From: Candidatus Rokuibacteriota bacterium
GTDB taxonomy: Bacteria > Methylomirabilota > Methylomirabilia > Rokubacteriales > CSP1-6
NCBI GenBank assembly: GCA_003220265.1
Contig: QHRW01000113.1
Span: 1-64,000 of the forward strand
Direction of reading: 5' to 3'
Length of the DNA stretch: 64,000 nucleotides
Within the stretch, counting starts at the first letter, position 1; each line of letters opens with the position of its first letter. This document shows positions 1 to 7,970 of this stretch, in pieces. Both the position numbers and the translations under genes were made by a program. The notes below the pieces were generated by a model. That model was not told the DNA's origin, ran no database searches, and saw only the letters and a program-made list of their open reading frames with translations.

Positions 1-1170
1 ATTCCCTTCGCACCGGAACGACAGAAGATCATCTCCGCGATCACCAGCGGCGTCGTGCCCGACCTGGTCGACTCCAACCCGAACGAGATACTACAGATCT
101 ACGCCTGGCAAGACCGCTGGGTCGACGTCAGCGACGTCGTGGAGACCCAGAAGGCCCAGTTCAGCGAGACCGCGCTGCAATCCTCTCAGGCCTACAACAG
201 CGTCACGAAGAAGCGAGGCACGTACGGTGTGCCGCTGCGGGCGGCCGTCGTCCCCTGCCACATCTGGCGACCGCTGGTGGAAAAGGCCGGCTTCAAGATC
301 GAGGACATCCCGAAGACGTGGGACGCCTACTTCGACTTCTTCAAGAAAGTGCAGGACAACCTGCGCAAGCAGGGCGAGCGCAAGGTGTACGGCCTGGGCT
401 TCCAGGTGACGGCGAACGGGGTCGACCCCTACAACCTGTTCACCGCGTTTCTCATCGCCCACGGCGGCCAGAACGTCGTCACCAAGGACGGCAAGCTGCA
501 CCTCGACGATCCACAGGTGAAGCAGGCGGCCATCAAGGCGGCGGCCTACCTCGGCGGCGCCTACCGGGACGGCTACGTGCCGCCCAGCGCGATCAACTGG
601 AACGACGCCGACGACAACAATGCCTTCCACGCCAAGCTCATGGTGATGGACGTCGACGGGACGCTGTCGACCGAAGTCGCGGTCAAGGAAAAGCACCCGG
701 AGTGGTACTTCAAGGACATGGTGACGCACGGCATCGGCTATCCGACCGACAACGCGGGCAAGACCGTGCCGAGCGTGGTGGGCGTCACCCAGGGCCTGAT
801 CCCCAAGGGGGCGAAGAACGTCACGGTCGCCAAGGAATTCCTCAAGTACTTCATCCAGCCGAAGGTCATCGGGGAGTTCGTCGAGCTGGGGCTGGGCCGC
901 TGGCTGCCGGTCATGCCGTCGCTCGCCAAGAGCCCGTTCTGGCAGGATCCGAAGGACCCTCATCTGAAGGGGTACGTGCAGCAGGGTCTCCTCGGCCCGA
1001 CCGTGCCGGACTACTACGTGTACAACCTGGCGATGGCCGAGGTCCGCACGCAGCACGTCTGGAGCATGGCGATGATCGACGTCGCCAAGGATGGCGTCAA
1101 GCCCGAGGCGGCGGTCGAGAAGGCGTTCAAGCGGATTGAAGAGATCTTCGCCAAGTATAAGACGGCGTGA
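1..1170 (+). CDS. ABC sugar importer solute-binding protein (family 1), 5' end missing
   Basis: The frame is open from base 1, so the signal peptide and N-terminal lobe lie outside the window; 389 codons are present. The protein has the two-lobe look of family 1 sugar-binding proteins: a hinge-type stretch VGVTQGLIPKGAKN near residue 260, followed by a helical C-terminus (AKEFLKYF, EKAFKRIEEIFAKYK). It should bind a carbohydrate or polyol in the periplasm and deliver it to the permeases encoded directly downstream (16 nt gap). The substrate cannot be read from sequence. Family assignment is firm from content plus context. Confidence 0.85.
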   Translation: MPFAPERQKIISAITSGVVPDLVDSNPNEILQIYAWQDRWVDVSDVVETQKAQFSETALQSSQAYNSVTKKRGTYGVPLRAAVVPCHIWRPLVEKAGFKIEDIPKTWDAYFDFFKKVQDNLRKQGERKVYGLGFQVTANGVDPYNLFTAFLIAHGGQNVVTKDGKLHLDDPQVKQAAIKAAAYLGGAYRDGYVPPSAINWNDADDNNAFHAKLMVMDVDGTLSTEVAVKEKHPEWYFKDMVTHGIGYPTDNAGKTVPSVVGVTQGLIPKGAKNVTVAKEFLKYFIQPKVIGEFVELGLGRWLPVMPSLAKSPFWQDPKDPHLKGYVQQGLLGPTVPDYYVYNLAMAEVRTQHVWSMAMIDVAKDGVKPEAAVEKAFKRIEEIFAKYKTA

Positions 1171-1186
1171 GAGAGCGAAGAGAGCC

Positions 1187-2104
1187 ATGATCGACACCGC
1201 ATCCGTCGCCGACGCCGGCCGCCCTGCCCTCGGGTGGCGCACCCTCTCGCGCTCGATGCGCGGGGGGCTCAAGGGCGGTGAGTACACGTGGGCCGTCGCC
1301 TTCGTCGTGCCCTACATCGCCGTCTTCCTCGCGTTCGTCGCCTACCCGGTCGTCTACGGGCTGTGGATGGGCAGCGACGCCGGTCTCTACCGGGAGCTCT
1401 TCGCCGACCCGATCTACAAGAGCTCGGTCGTGAACACCGTGCTCTACCTGGCGCTTGGCGTGAACGTGAAGATGTTCCTGGCCCTGCTGCTCTCGGGCTT
1501 CTTCATGCGGCCGGGCCGGTGGACGAAGGTGCTGCTGCTGATCTTCGTCATGCCGTGGGCGGTGCCGCAGATCTCGACCTTCATCTCGATTCACTGGATG
1601 CTCAACGGCGAGTGGGGATTCCTCAACAACGTGATCTACCGGTTCGCGCACGTCGAGGGCCCTTCGTGGCTCAACGACCGCTGGATGGCCCTGGGGTCCG
1701 TCATCGTCTCCCACATCTGGAAGTGGACGCCCTTCTGGACGCTGATCCTGCTGGCCGGCCGGATGGCGATCCCGCTGGAGATCCGCGACACCGCGCGGGT
1801 CGACGGCGCCACCGGCCTGCGCGGGTTCGTCCACATCACCGTTCCGCTGCTGGCCAACCTCTACCTGATCTGCACCCTGCTGTCGACGATCTTTCTGCTC
1901 GGCGACTTCAACGCGGTCACCTTCGTCTCCGGCGGCGGGCCCGCGAACCAGACGCACGTGCTGGCAACGCTGGGCATCCGCGATGCCTTCGAGATCGCGC
2001 ACCCGCGCCTCGGGGTGGCGGCCGTGATGTCCGCCCTGCCACTCGTCATCCCGCTGGTGATCGTCCTCATGCGGAAGCTGCGCACCGCGGAGGTGCAGCT
2101 ATGA
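1187..2104 (+). CDS. ABC sugar transporter permease, MalF/UgpA type (copy 1)
   Basis: A 305-residue inner-membrane permease with about six hydrophobic segments. The EAA-type cytoplasmic loop that contacts the ATPase (DTARVDGATG) lies around residue 200. The ATG at 1187 is chosen because it sits 16 nt after the binding-protein stop and just before the first membrane span; longer versions would run into the upstream gene. The stop overlaps the next start as ATGA, indicating translational coupling. No ATP-binding subunit is encoded in the window. It is clearly paralogous to the permease at 3003-3917 (shared run GVNVKMFLALLLSGFFM). Confidence 0.9.
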   Translation: MIDTASVADAGRPALGWRTLSRSMRGGLKGGEYTWAVAFVVPYIAVFLAFVAYPVVYGLWMGSDAGLYRELFADPIYKSSVVNTVLYLALGVNVKMFLALLLSGFFMRPGRWTKVLLLIFVMPWAVPQISTFISIHWMLNGEWGFLNNVIYRFAHVEGPSWLNDRWMALGSVIVSHIWKWTPFWTLILLAGRMAIPLEIRDTARVDGATGLRGFVHITVPLLANLYLICTLLSTIFLLGDFNAVTFVSGGGPANQTHVLATLGIRDAFEIAHPRLGVAAVMSALPLVIPLVIVLMRKLRTAEVQL

Positions 2105-3006
2105 GCACGATCACGGCCGAAGCCAGGCTGTCGTCTCGCTCCGTCGCTCGCGCGAGCAGCGCCGTCCGGCGCCGCCGCTACCTGAACCGCCTGGGGACGG
2201 CGGTGCTGTCCGTGGCGCTGGTGGTGTGGTCCCTCGCGCCGATCTACAACATGGTGCTCATCTCGCTCGAGCCCGAGGGCGACGTCTTCACCGATCACAT
2301 CTGGCCGAGGGTGCCCTCGGTGGAGAGCTTCTGGGGCGTGCTGACCCAGGGCCACTGGTACCTCGAGCACTTCTGGCGCCAGTTTGCCAACAGCCTCTTC
2401 ATCGGCGCCATGGTGACGTTCTTCGCGCTGCTGCTCGGCTCGCTGACCAGTTTCGCCATCGGGCGGATGCGCGTCCGCCACGGCTGGCTGGTCAGCAATG
2501 CCGCCCTGCTGACCTACGTGATCCCGGCCTCGTTCCTGGCCATCCCCTTCTACCGGATCATGCAGAACTACGGGCTGGCCAACAATCCGTGGTCGGTGAT
2601 CGCGGCGCTGGTGTCGTTCGCCACGCCGTACGCCATCTTCGTCTTCCAGGAGTACGGGCGCAGCATCCCGATCGAGGTCGACGAGTCCGCGCGCATCGAC
2701 GGCGCCTCGCCGCCGCAGATCTACCTGAAGATCTACCTCCCGCTGATGGCGCCGGCGCTGGTCGCGGTCGGCACCTACGCGCTGCTCCTGGCCTGGAACG
2801 AGTATCTCTATCAGTTCTTGCTCCTGTCCTCGAAGTCGAGCATGACGGTGCCGGTGGCGCTCGCGCAGTTCCTCAGCAGCGACCAGTCGCCGTGGAATTA
2901 CATGATGGCGACGGCGATCATCTACGCGATACCCCCGGTGGTGATCTATTACGCCTTCCGCCGGCGCATGGCGGCCGGCCTGACGATGGGCGGGGTCAAG
3001 GGCTGA
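2101..3006 (+). CDS. ABC sugar transporter permease, MalG/UgpE type (copy 1)
   Basis: A 301-residue permease, the second half of the heteromeric channel with the preceding gene. It has an N-terminal span after a basic leader (RRRRYLNR), and the MalG-type EAA loop EVDESARIDGAS around residue 192, followed by PLMAPALVAVGTYALLLAWNE. It starts with ATG in an ATGA overlap and ends at a CTGA overlap with the next permease. The paralogue at 3914-4792 shares the same signatures (LLAWNEYLYQ, APWNYMMATA-like end). Confidence 0.9.
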   Translation: MSTITAEARLSSRSVARASSAVRRRRYLNRLGTAVLSVALVVWSLAPIYNMVLISLEPEGDVFTDHIWPRVPSVESFWGVLTQGHWYLEHFWRQFANSLFIGAMVTFFALLLGSLTSFAIGRMRVRHGWLVSNAALLTYVIPASFLAIPFYRIMQNYGLANNPWSVIAALVSFATPYAIFVFQEYGRSIPIEVDESARIDGASPPQIYLKIYLPLMAPALVAVGTYALLLAWNEYLYQFLLLSSKSSMTVPVALAQFLSSDQSPWNYMMATAIIYAIPPVVIYYAFRRRMAAGLTMGGVKG

Positions 3007-3917
3007 GTAGCACGCCGGACGTCATCGTCTCCCGGCCCGCCGCGCTCCGCGGAGCGCGGCGCCCGGGCAGGCTCCGATTGCTCCTCGGCTCGGAATTGAC
3101 GTGGACCCTCGCGTTCGTCGTGCCCTACGTGGTCGTCTTCATCGCCTTCGTGGTCTATCCGGTCGCCCGTGGTCTCTGGATGGCGCGCGACCCGTCCCTG
3201 TATCGGGCGCTGCTGGCCGACCCGCTGTACGCGCGCACCGTCGTCAACACCGCCCTCTACGTCGGCCTCGGCGTGAACGTGAAGATGTTCCTGGCGTTGC
3301 TGCTGTCGGGCTTCTTCATGCGCCGGCGCTGGTGGATCCGGGCCCTGCTTCCGGTCTTCATGCTGCCGTGGGCCCTGCCGTCGATTCCGGCCTTCGTCTC
3401 GTTCCACTGGATGCTCATCGGAGAGGAAGGGCTCGTCGATCGCCTGCTGTGGGTGCTGTTCGCGCTGCCCGGTCCGCTCTGGTTCAATAACCGCTGGCTC
3501 GCCCTCGCCTGGAACGTCGTCGCCGCCGTCTGGAAATGGCTGCCCTTCTGGACGCTGACCTTCTTGGCTGGCCGGATGGCGATTCCCCGTGACGTCTACG
3601 AGGCCGCTGATGTCGACGGCGCCGGCGGCGCGCGCCGCTTCGTCCACATCGTCGTGCCCCTGCTGGCCAATCTCTACCTGGTCTGCACGCTGCTCGACAC
3701 GCTATGGACGGTCGGCGACTTCACCACCGTGTCCCTGGTGTCCGAGGGTGCGCCCGCGTATTCCACCAACGTGCTGGCCACGCTCGGCTTCCAGTACGCC
3801 TTCGACGCCGCCCAGCCCGCGCTCGGCGTCGCCGCCGTGATGACGGCGCTGCCGGTCCTGGTCCCGGTCACCGTGCTCCTGATGCGCGCGCTGCACCTCA
3901 GGCAGGTGCAGCTGTGA
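3003..3917 (+). CDS. ABC sugar transporter permease, MalF/UgpA type (copy 2), probable CTG start
   Basis: A second MalF-like permease with the EAA loop DVYEAADVDGAGG around residue 196. There is no ATG or GTG at a sensible place. The CTG at 3003 lies in a CTGA overlap with the upstream stop and gives 304 residues, almost the length of the paralogue at 1187-2104 (305). The next usable canonical start is TTG at 3078, with GGCAGG six bases upstream; this would start the protein right at the first membrane span. I prefer 3003 on length and because two other genes in the window show the same CTGA arrangement. The function call is firm; the start is not. Confidence 0.82.
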   Translation: MSSTPDVIVSRPAALRGARRPGRLRLLLGSELTWTLAFVVPYVVVFIAFVVYPVARGLWMARDPSLYRALLADPLYARTVVNTALYVGLGVNVKMFLALLLSGFFMRRRWWIRALLPVFMLPWALPSIPAFVSFHWMLIGEEGLVDRLLWVLFALPGPLWFNNRWLALAWNVVAAVWKWLPFWTLTFLAGRMAIPRDVYEAADVDGAGGARRFVHIVVPLLANLYLVCTLLDTLWTVGDFTTVSLVSEGAPAYSTNVLATLGFQYAFDAAQPALGVAAVMTALPVLVPVTVLLMRALHLRQVQL

Positions 3918-4792
3918 CCCGGCCCCGGCCGGCCGGCGGGAAGCGGTGGCTGCGGCGGCTGTTCCTCGAGTCGGCCTCGGCAGCACTGGCCCTGGCGCTC
4001 CTGGTCTGGTCGCTGACGCCCGTTTACAACATGCTGCTGATCGCGCTCGACCGCGACGAGGGCGACATCGAGTTCGCGGGCATTCTCTGGCCGCCGGAGC
4101 CGTCGCTCCACAGCTTTCATGCCGTCGTGACCCAGAGCTACTGGCTCGTCGAGGACTTCTGGCATCAGCTCGGCAACAGCTTCTTCATCGCGCTGATGAC
4201 CATGGGCCTGACCGTGTCGATCGGCTCGCTCGCCGCCTTCGCCATCGGTCGCATGCGCTTCGGCCGGGGCTGGCTGCTCGTCAACGCGCCGCTGCTGACC
4301 TATGCGGTGCCGGCGTCCTTCCTGGTCATCCCGTTCACCCGGCTGATGGCGAGCTACGGCTTGTCGAACAGCCTGTGGGCGATCGTCGCGGCCAACGTCA
4401 CCTTCGCCACGCCCTACGCCATCCTGATCCTGCGGCAGTACGCCCGATTGATCCCGCTCGAGCTCGACGAGGCCGCGCGGGTGGACGGCGCCTCCCCTGT
4501 GCGCGTCTATCGGCTGATCTATCTTCCGCTGATGGCACCGGCCCTGGCGGCCGTGGGGACCTTCGCGCTGCTACTGGCCTGGAACGAGTACCTCTACCAG
4601 TACGTGCTGCTTTCCTCGACGCGCAACATGACGGTGGCCGTCGCCATCGCGCAGTTCTTCAACAGCGACGAGGCTCCCTGGAACTACATGATGGCCACCG
4701 CCCTCCTCTATTCACTGCCGCCCATCGCGATCTTTTACGCGCTTCGTCGCTACATGGCCGCGGGGCTGACGCGCGGGGCGCTGAAGAGCTGA
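3914..4792 (+). CDS. ABC sugar transporter permease, MalG/UgpE type (copy 2)
   Basis: A 292-residue permease starting with GTG in a GTGA overlap with the previous gene. MalG features are clear: basic leader RRLFLES, a first span, the EAA loop ELDEAARVDGASP around residue 182, and ALAAVGTFALLLAWNEYLYQ. It pairs with the gene at 3003. Together with the first pair, this operon encodes two complete heterodimeric channels behind a single visible binding protein, which suggests a tandem duplication of the permease pair. No ATPase gene follows; the next gene is on the other strand. Confidence 0.9.
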   Translation: MTRPRPAGGKRWLRRLFLESASAALALALLVWSLTPVYNMLLIALDRDEGDIEFAGILWPPEPSLHSFHAVVTQSYWLVEDFWHQLGNSFFIALMTMGLTVSIGSLAAFAIGRMRFGRGWLLVNAPLLTYAVPASFLVIPFTRLMASYGLSNSLWAIVAANVTFATPYAILILRQYARLIPLELDEAARVDGASPVRVYRLIYLPLMAPALAAVGTFALLLAWNEYLYQYVLLSSTRNMTVAVAIAQFFNSDEAPWNYMMATALLYSLPPIAIFYALRRYMAAGLTRGALKS

Positions 4793-4793
4793 T

Positions 4794-4810
4794 GGCGGGA
4801 ATGGCCCGCC
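4794..4810. terminator. Hairpin between convergent genes
   Basis: GGCGGG (4794-4799) pairs with CCCGCC (4805-4810) around a 5-base loop. It lies between the end of the permease operon and the convergent end of the Clp N-domain gene. There is no T-run on either side, so a terminator role is only a positional guess. Confidence 0.3.
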
Positions 4811-4819
4811 TTCGGGCGC

Positions 4820-5317
4820 CTACGTCTGCACGCCCCATTTCGATTTGATGATGGAGCGGATGCTCTGCGTGGTCAGCGGTGCAGCGGCGGTGTCATAGAA
4901 GAGCGAGATAACGCCACGGGCTGCCTCGGCATCGACGCCAGCCCCACGCAAGACCCGGCTCGCCTGAGGGCCTTCGTAGGCCAGCAATCCGAGCAGCAGG
5001 TTCTCAGTGCCGACCATGTGCGGGTGACGCCTCGATTGGAGGGCGGCCTCGAACACGGCCTTCAGTTCCGGCGAGAAGGCGGGTTCGGAGCCTATAGACG
5101 AGCGTGCCCCTTCGCTCAGAACTCGTTCGATCTCAGCACGCAGGGTCTCGGGCGCCACCTGGAGCCGCTCAAGCACCTTGACGGCCATGCCATCACTGTC
5201 ACGCAAGATGCCCATGAGCAAATGCTCGGGGCCGACGCTCTCGTGCCCGCGGCGGCGCGCCTCCTCGGTCGCCAAGACGACGACCTGGCGCGCCCGACTC
5301 GTGAATCGCTCCAGCAT
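4820..5317 (-). CDS. Stand-alone Clp N-terminal domain protein
   Basis: A 165-residue protein made only of the double Clp N-domain repeat that ClpA/ClpC chaperones use to bind substrates and adaptors. Repeat 1 starts at ERFTSRARQVVVLATEEARR with GPEHLLMGIL; repeat 2 starts near FSPELKAVFEAAL with GTENLLLGLL. No AAA+ module follows, so it cannot unfold proteins itself. It may act as an adaptor or decoy for ClpC, or as a small chaperone (inference). The ATG at 5317 is chosen over the in-frame ATG at 5341 because GGGAGG lies five bases upstream of it. It is divergent from the outer-membrane protein gene. Confidence 0.85.
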   Translation of the reverse strand: MLERFTSRARQVVVLATEEARRRGHESVGPEHLLMGILRDSDGMAVKVLERLQVAPETLRAEIERVLSEGARSSIGSEPAFSPELKAVFEAALQSRRHPHMVGTENLLLGLLAYEGPQASRVLRGAGVDAEAARGVISLFYDTAAAPLTTQSIRSIIKSKWGVQT

Positions 5318-5425
5318 GGCGACCTCCCGACGGCCAGCCATTGCGCGCTGGCGCGCTCCGCACGGATTCTACAGCCGGGTGCACAACGCCGCCAGGACTC
5401 ACAACTCCTCTTCGTCAAGCGCGTG

Positions 5426-5453
5426 TTGACGCTGCCGAGCGGCGGAGTATGAT
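5426..5453 (+). promoter_or_regulatory. Sigma-70 type promoter for the outer-membrane protein gene
   Basis: TTGACG (5426-5431), a 16-base spacer, and TATGAT (5448-5453). It lies about 50 bases before the ATG at 5503. AT-rich hexamers stand out against the GC-rich background. Confidence 0.55.
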
Positions 5454-5502
5454 GCCGCCACCAATCGGGTGCAGTGCACGGGCGAGCAGAAGGAGCCGAC
5501 CG

Positions 5503-6144
5503 ATGCGCAAACCACTGTGGGTTGCCCCGCTCTTGCTGTTAGTTATCCTCGCGGTTGCACCAAGCGACGCTGCTGCCGAGCCCTTCTTCGATCTCTTCGC
5601 CGGCGCTGCATTCACGGACTCCAATGACGTGAAGCTCAGTGTGCCCGGCTTAAGCGCCACCTTCGATTCTGACTTCAAGACGTCCTTGAGCGTCGGCGGT
5701 CGTGCCGGCTACTGGTTCGGCTTCTTCGGCGTCAATCTCGACGTCGATTACTTTCGGCCTAACCCCGATATCAAAGGCTTCTCTGGCATCGACTTCGACT
5801 TGGACGTAGTCGGAATCGGGGTAAATGGAATGTTGCGCGGGCAATTCATGAAGACGACCACTGTACCGGACGGCGCCCTTCAACCGTATATCTTCGCGGG
5901 GCCCACGCTATTCATCAGCCGCTTCAACGTCGACGTCTCCGGCGGCGGCAGCGACGACGACACGGATGCGAATGTCGGGTTCACGGCTGGAACCGGCGTC
6001 ACGTTCATGTTTACAAAGAACATCGGCGCATTCGCCGAATACCGCTTCACGTACAATCGCCCGAAATTTCACAACCTCGGGACGGATACCGAGCCGAAGC
6101 TGAATTCGCACCATCTTCTTGCAGGCGTAACGTTTAGGTTTTAG
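5503..6144 (+). CDS. Small outer-membrane beta-barrel protein
   Basis: A 213-residue precursor. It has a signal peptide (MRKPLW, a hydrophobic core, cleavage near DAAAE), then alternating aromatic/polar strands with Gly-rich turns. The C-terminus GVTFRF ends in Phe, the usual BAM-recognition signature. Length and pattern fit an eight-stranded OmpA/OmpW-like barrel. An acidic loop GGGSDDDTDA near residue 150 could bind cations (inference). The ATG at 5503 follows AAGGAG (5490-5495). Base composition is a little less GC-rich than the neighbours. Cargo or function is unknown. Confidence 0.8.
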   Translation: MRKPLWVAPLLLLVILAVAPSDAAAEPFFDLFAGAAFTDSNDVKLSVPGLSATFDSDFKTSLSVGGRAGYWFGFFGVNLDVDYFRPNPDIKGFSGIDFDLDVVGIGVNGMLRGQFMKTTTVPDGALQPYIFAGPTLFISRFNVDVSGGGSDDDTDANVGFTAGTGVTFMFTKNIGAFAEYRFTYNRPKFHNLGTDTEPKLNSHHLLAGVTFRF

Positions 6145-6213
6145 CGCCCGCGCTTCGCCGATCGACCGGGTACAGGGATCGCCGGTCGTCGATGCGTTGC
6201 TCTGTCGAGCGCG

Positions 6214-6475
6214 TCAACGGCGGCGATCCTGTTGTACTGACGGCGTGCGTCTCCACCTATGTTCGCCCTGAGTCCAGTTTGCCTGCTTCACCTTCAACCA
6301 GGACCGCGTGGGTCCGCCGACATACGGGCTCGTGTCGTCCTTCGCCACGAGGCCCTCGTAGCCGCGCTCTAGGACTTGCGGTCGCGCAGCGGCTTCCCGG
6401 AGAGGTCCCGGCCCTTCAGGTAGAGGAGGTCGAAGACGATGAAGACCGGCGGTGTCGCGACCTCGACCGGCTGCC
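6214..6475 (-). pseudogene. Remnant of an ATP-dependent DNA ligase
   Basis: Two ligase pieces lie in different frames on the minus strand. The first (about 6475-6369) reads VFIVFDLLYLKGRDL and stops at TAG 6369-6371; this is the nucleotidyltransferase motif IIIa region of LigD/ligase-B type enzymes. The second (about 6375-6280) reads ERGYEGLVAKDD then RSWLKVK, i.e. motifs IV (EGLVAK) and V (WLKVK). Some 60 or more residues that normally separate them are missing, together with motif I (KxDG). The gene is therefore deleted and frameshifted and cannot make a ligase. Confidence 0.65.
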
Positions 6476-6663
6476 CGGTGCCGCGTCGTCCAGCAGTTGC
6501 TGTGCAGGAGCACACGATTGCCGTCCCGACGAATTGGGTCGTGCGGGAGGATCGGCCGAGCGCACAGCGGACAGATCACCGGCGGGCATTCGACGTGTTC
6601 GATGCGGCCGTCCGGACGAAAGACAACGGCCTGGCCCTCCTCAACTGCGACGCGACAGACCAT
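6214..6663 (-). CDS. Small C-x2-C/H-x2-C zinc-site protein, C-terminus runs into ligase debris
   Basis: A 149-codon frame whose first 60 residues look like a genuine small protein. It carries CPLC at 31-34 and HSNC at 54-57, a probable single zinc site (C-x2-C-x19-H-x2-C). Beyond residue 60 the frame overlaps DNA ligase debris, and from residue 97 it is the ligase motif IV/V piece, so the C-terminal half is probably accidental. The start ATG is 21 nt after the stop of the small protein at 6685-6912, suggesting one transcript. It resembles the N-terminal half of the protein at 7449-7922. Function unknown. Confidence 0.45.
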   Translation of the reverse strand: MVCRVAVEEGQAVVFRPDGRIEHVECPPVICPLCARPILPHDPIRRDGNRVLLHSNCWTTRHRAAGRGRDTAGLHRLRPPLPEGPGPLREAAARPQVLERGYEGLVAKDDTSPYVGGPTRSWLKVKQANWTQGEHRWRRTPSVQQDRRR

Positions 6664-6684
6664 GCAGCGAGGGAACTCGACCCA

Positions 6685-6912
6685 TCACGAGCCCGGCTTG
6701 CTATAGACCAACAAGTCGCCGACCGCACGGCAGCCGATGCAGACACGGCGCCGGACCGCGAAGAGCTGGTGGTCGCGAAGGATGAGCACCTGCGCGGTAT
6801 CTCGCACGGCCGTCTGGGCCATACCCATTCGCGACGCGAGACAGCTGAAACAGTAGGTGTACGGGTAGTCGGCCTGGAGCAGGAGCGCGAGCCGATCGAC
6901 CTCGACCTTCAT
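6685..6912 (-). CDS. Small protein with two CxxC knuckles, function unknown
   Basis: 75 residues starting at MKVEVDRL. It carries CFSC near residue 21 and CIGC near residue 59, separated by a predicted helical/basic stretch (AVRRRVC). This suggests one structural zinc bound by four cysteines. The ATG at 6912 is used because the longer in-frame version adds a low-complexity leader without a ribosome site. It is upstream of, and probably co-transcribed with, the C-x2-C/H-x2-C protein at 6214-6663. Confidence 0.5.
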   Translation of the reverse strand: MKVEVDRLALLLQADYPYTYCFSCLASRMGMAQTAVRDTAQVLILRDHQLFAVRRRVCIGCRAVGDLLVYSKPGS

Positions 6913-7025
6913 GACTTGACCCTGTTCAGGTCGATCCGCCGGCCATTGTTGGCCCACTGACGAACAGCTCGATTGAGGCTGCAAGCGTAGCCGAAGCGAG
7001 CCGAGGCCGCAATGGAGAACGAGGA

Positions 7026-7238
7026 CTATGCGCCCACCGCCAAGAGTGCCCGTCGGATGCTGTCACGCGCCGCCGCGCAGACTGCGGCATCGGGATCACC
7101 GAGACCGGTGAGCGTCTCCGTCAACCCGCCGAAGTGGTCGAGCAACGCTCGCGCCTCATCGACAGTGCACGTCAGAATGCGGCCGGCAGGAGGACTAGAT
7201 GGGCTCGGGACGGCGCGCTCAAGGATGGTCCGTGCCAT
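7026..7238 (-). CDS. Hypothetical 70-residue protein
   Basis: The frame from the ATG at 7238 ends in a plausible amphipathic helical segment (DEARALLDHFGGLTETLTG, then AAARDSIRRALLAVGA). The longer in-frame start at 7331 adds a Pro/Ala/Arg-rich leader typical of non-coding GC-rich sequence. No domain recognised; it may not be a gene. Confidence 0.3.
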   Translation of the reverse strand: MARTILERAVPSPSSPPAGRILTCTVDEARALLDHFGGLTETLTGLGDPDAAVCAAARDSIRRALLAVGA

Positions 7239-7448
7239 CGGGTGGGGCGCTGGCGCCGCCGCTCGGCGGGGCTGGAGCCCCAATACCCACGCGCGCTCGA
7301 CGAGGTGGATGCGAACTGTCCCACGAGCCATTGATGAGTCTGTACCGGACTTGCCCGATGATCGGTAACCCCTGAACGGGGGTATTTTCGATAAGGGAAG
7401 TCCTGACCGTCGACGTGGGGCTGGTCCTCCGAGAGCAGGCGCCCGATG
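7239..7448. other. Stretch with no supported gene
   Basis: Several short frames cross this stretch, but none has a ribosome site or recognisable motif. It is slightly less GC-rich than the flanks. I see no RNA gene or promoter I can support. Confidence 0.4.
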
Positions 7449-7922
7449 TCAACAGAGCCAGGATCTAACGGATTCGGAGTGAGCGCGCAAGACCACGCTC
7501 GTCGCTCGTATCGTCCGACTCCGCGCGCGCGTCTGCGACGAACTGAGCACCGACTCCGCTACCGCCGAACGGAGTTCCAAGAATGCGCCCCGAGTGCCGG
7601 CGGCGCGGCGAGCGGCCCGAAGGTCGAACAGTAACGTCCAAGCGGACGGGGCGCAGCCGCCGCTAATCTCGGGCGGCGCCATCCGCTGTTGATGCCAGAC
7701 GCCGAGGCACTTCTGATGGAATCGGAGGGTATGCCCGTCGGAGAGGTCCGCCTCATACTCAAGGTCGATGTCGTTGATCGGCTCGTCGCAGACGTCGCAG
7801 ATACGTCCATTACCCTTGCCCACCCACACCTTTCCAGGCGGTCCACTCGGCAAGGGTAGCGTTCCAGCGGCGATTTTGGCGCGCAGCAATGTGTCCAAAT
7901 CGGCACGCTGCTGCTCGCCCAT
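7449..7922 (-). CDS. C-x2-C/H-x2-C zinc-site protein, function unknown
   Basis: 157 codons from the ATG at 7922. CDVC at residues 42-45 and HQKC at 69-72 form a single probable zinc site (C-x2-C-x23-H-x2-C). Between them lies an acidic stretch (IDLEYEADLSDG) and after them an aromatic segment (CLGVWHQQR). Residues 1-85 look like a real protein; the Ser/Arg-rich remainder may be read-through. It shares layout with the protein at 6214-6663 (CxxCxxPI, then an LxFHxxC-like end), so the two probably belong to one small family. Confidence 0.55.
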   Translation of the reverse strand: MGEQQRADLDTLLRAKIAAGTLPLPSGPPGKVWVGKGNGRICDVCDEPINDIDLEYEADLSDGHTLRFHQKCLGVWHQQRMAPPEISGGCAPSAWTLLFDLRAARRAAGTRGAFLELRSAVAESVLSSSQTRARSRTIRATSVVLRAHSESVRSWLC

Positions 7923-7970
7923 ACCCCACCCCCCAAACGAGAGAGCGCGAGCCTATCACATCTCCACTCC

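Noticed and set aside
7219-7452. 77-residue minus-strand frame
   Set aside because: Low-complexity Ser/Pro/Arg text, no start signal; no support as a gene.
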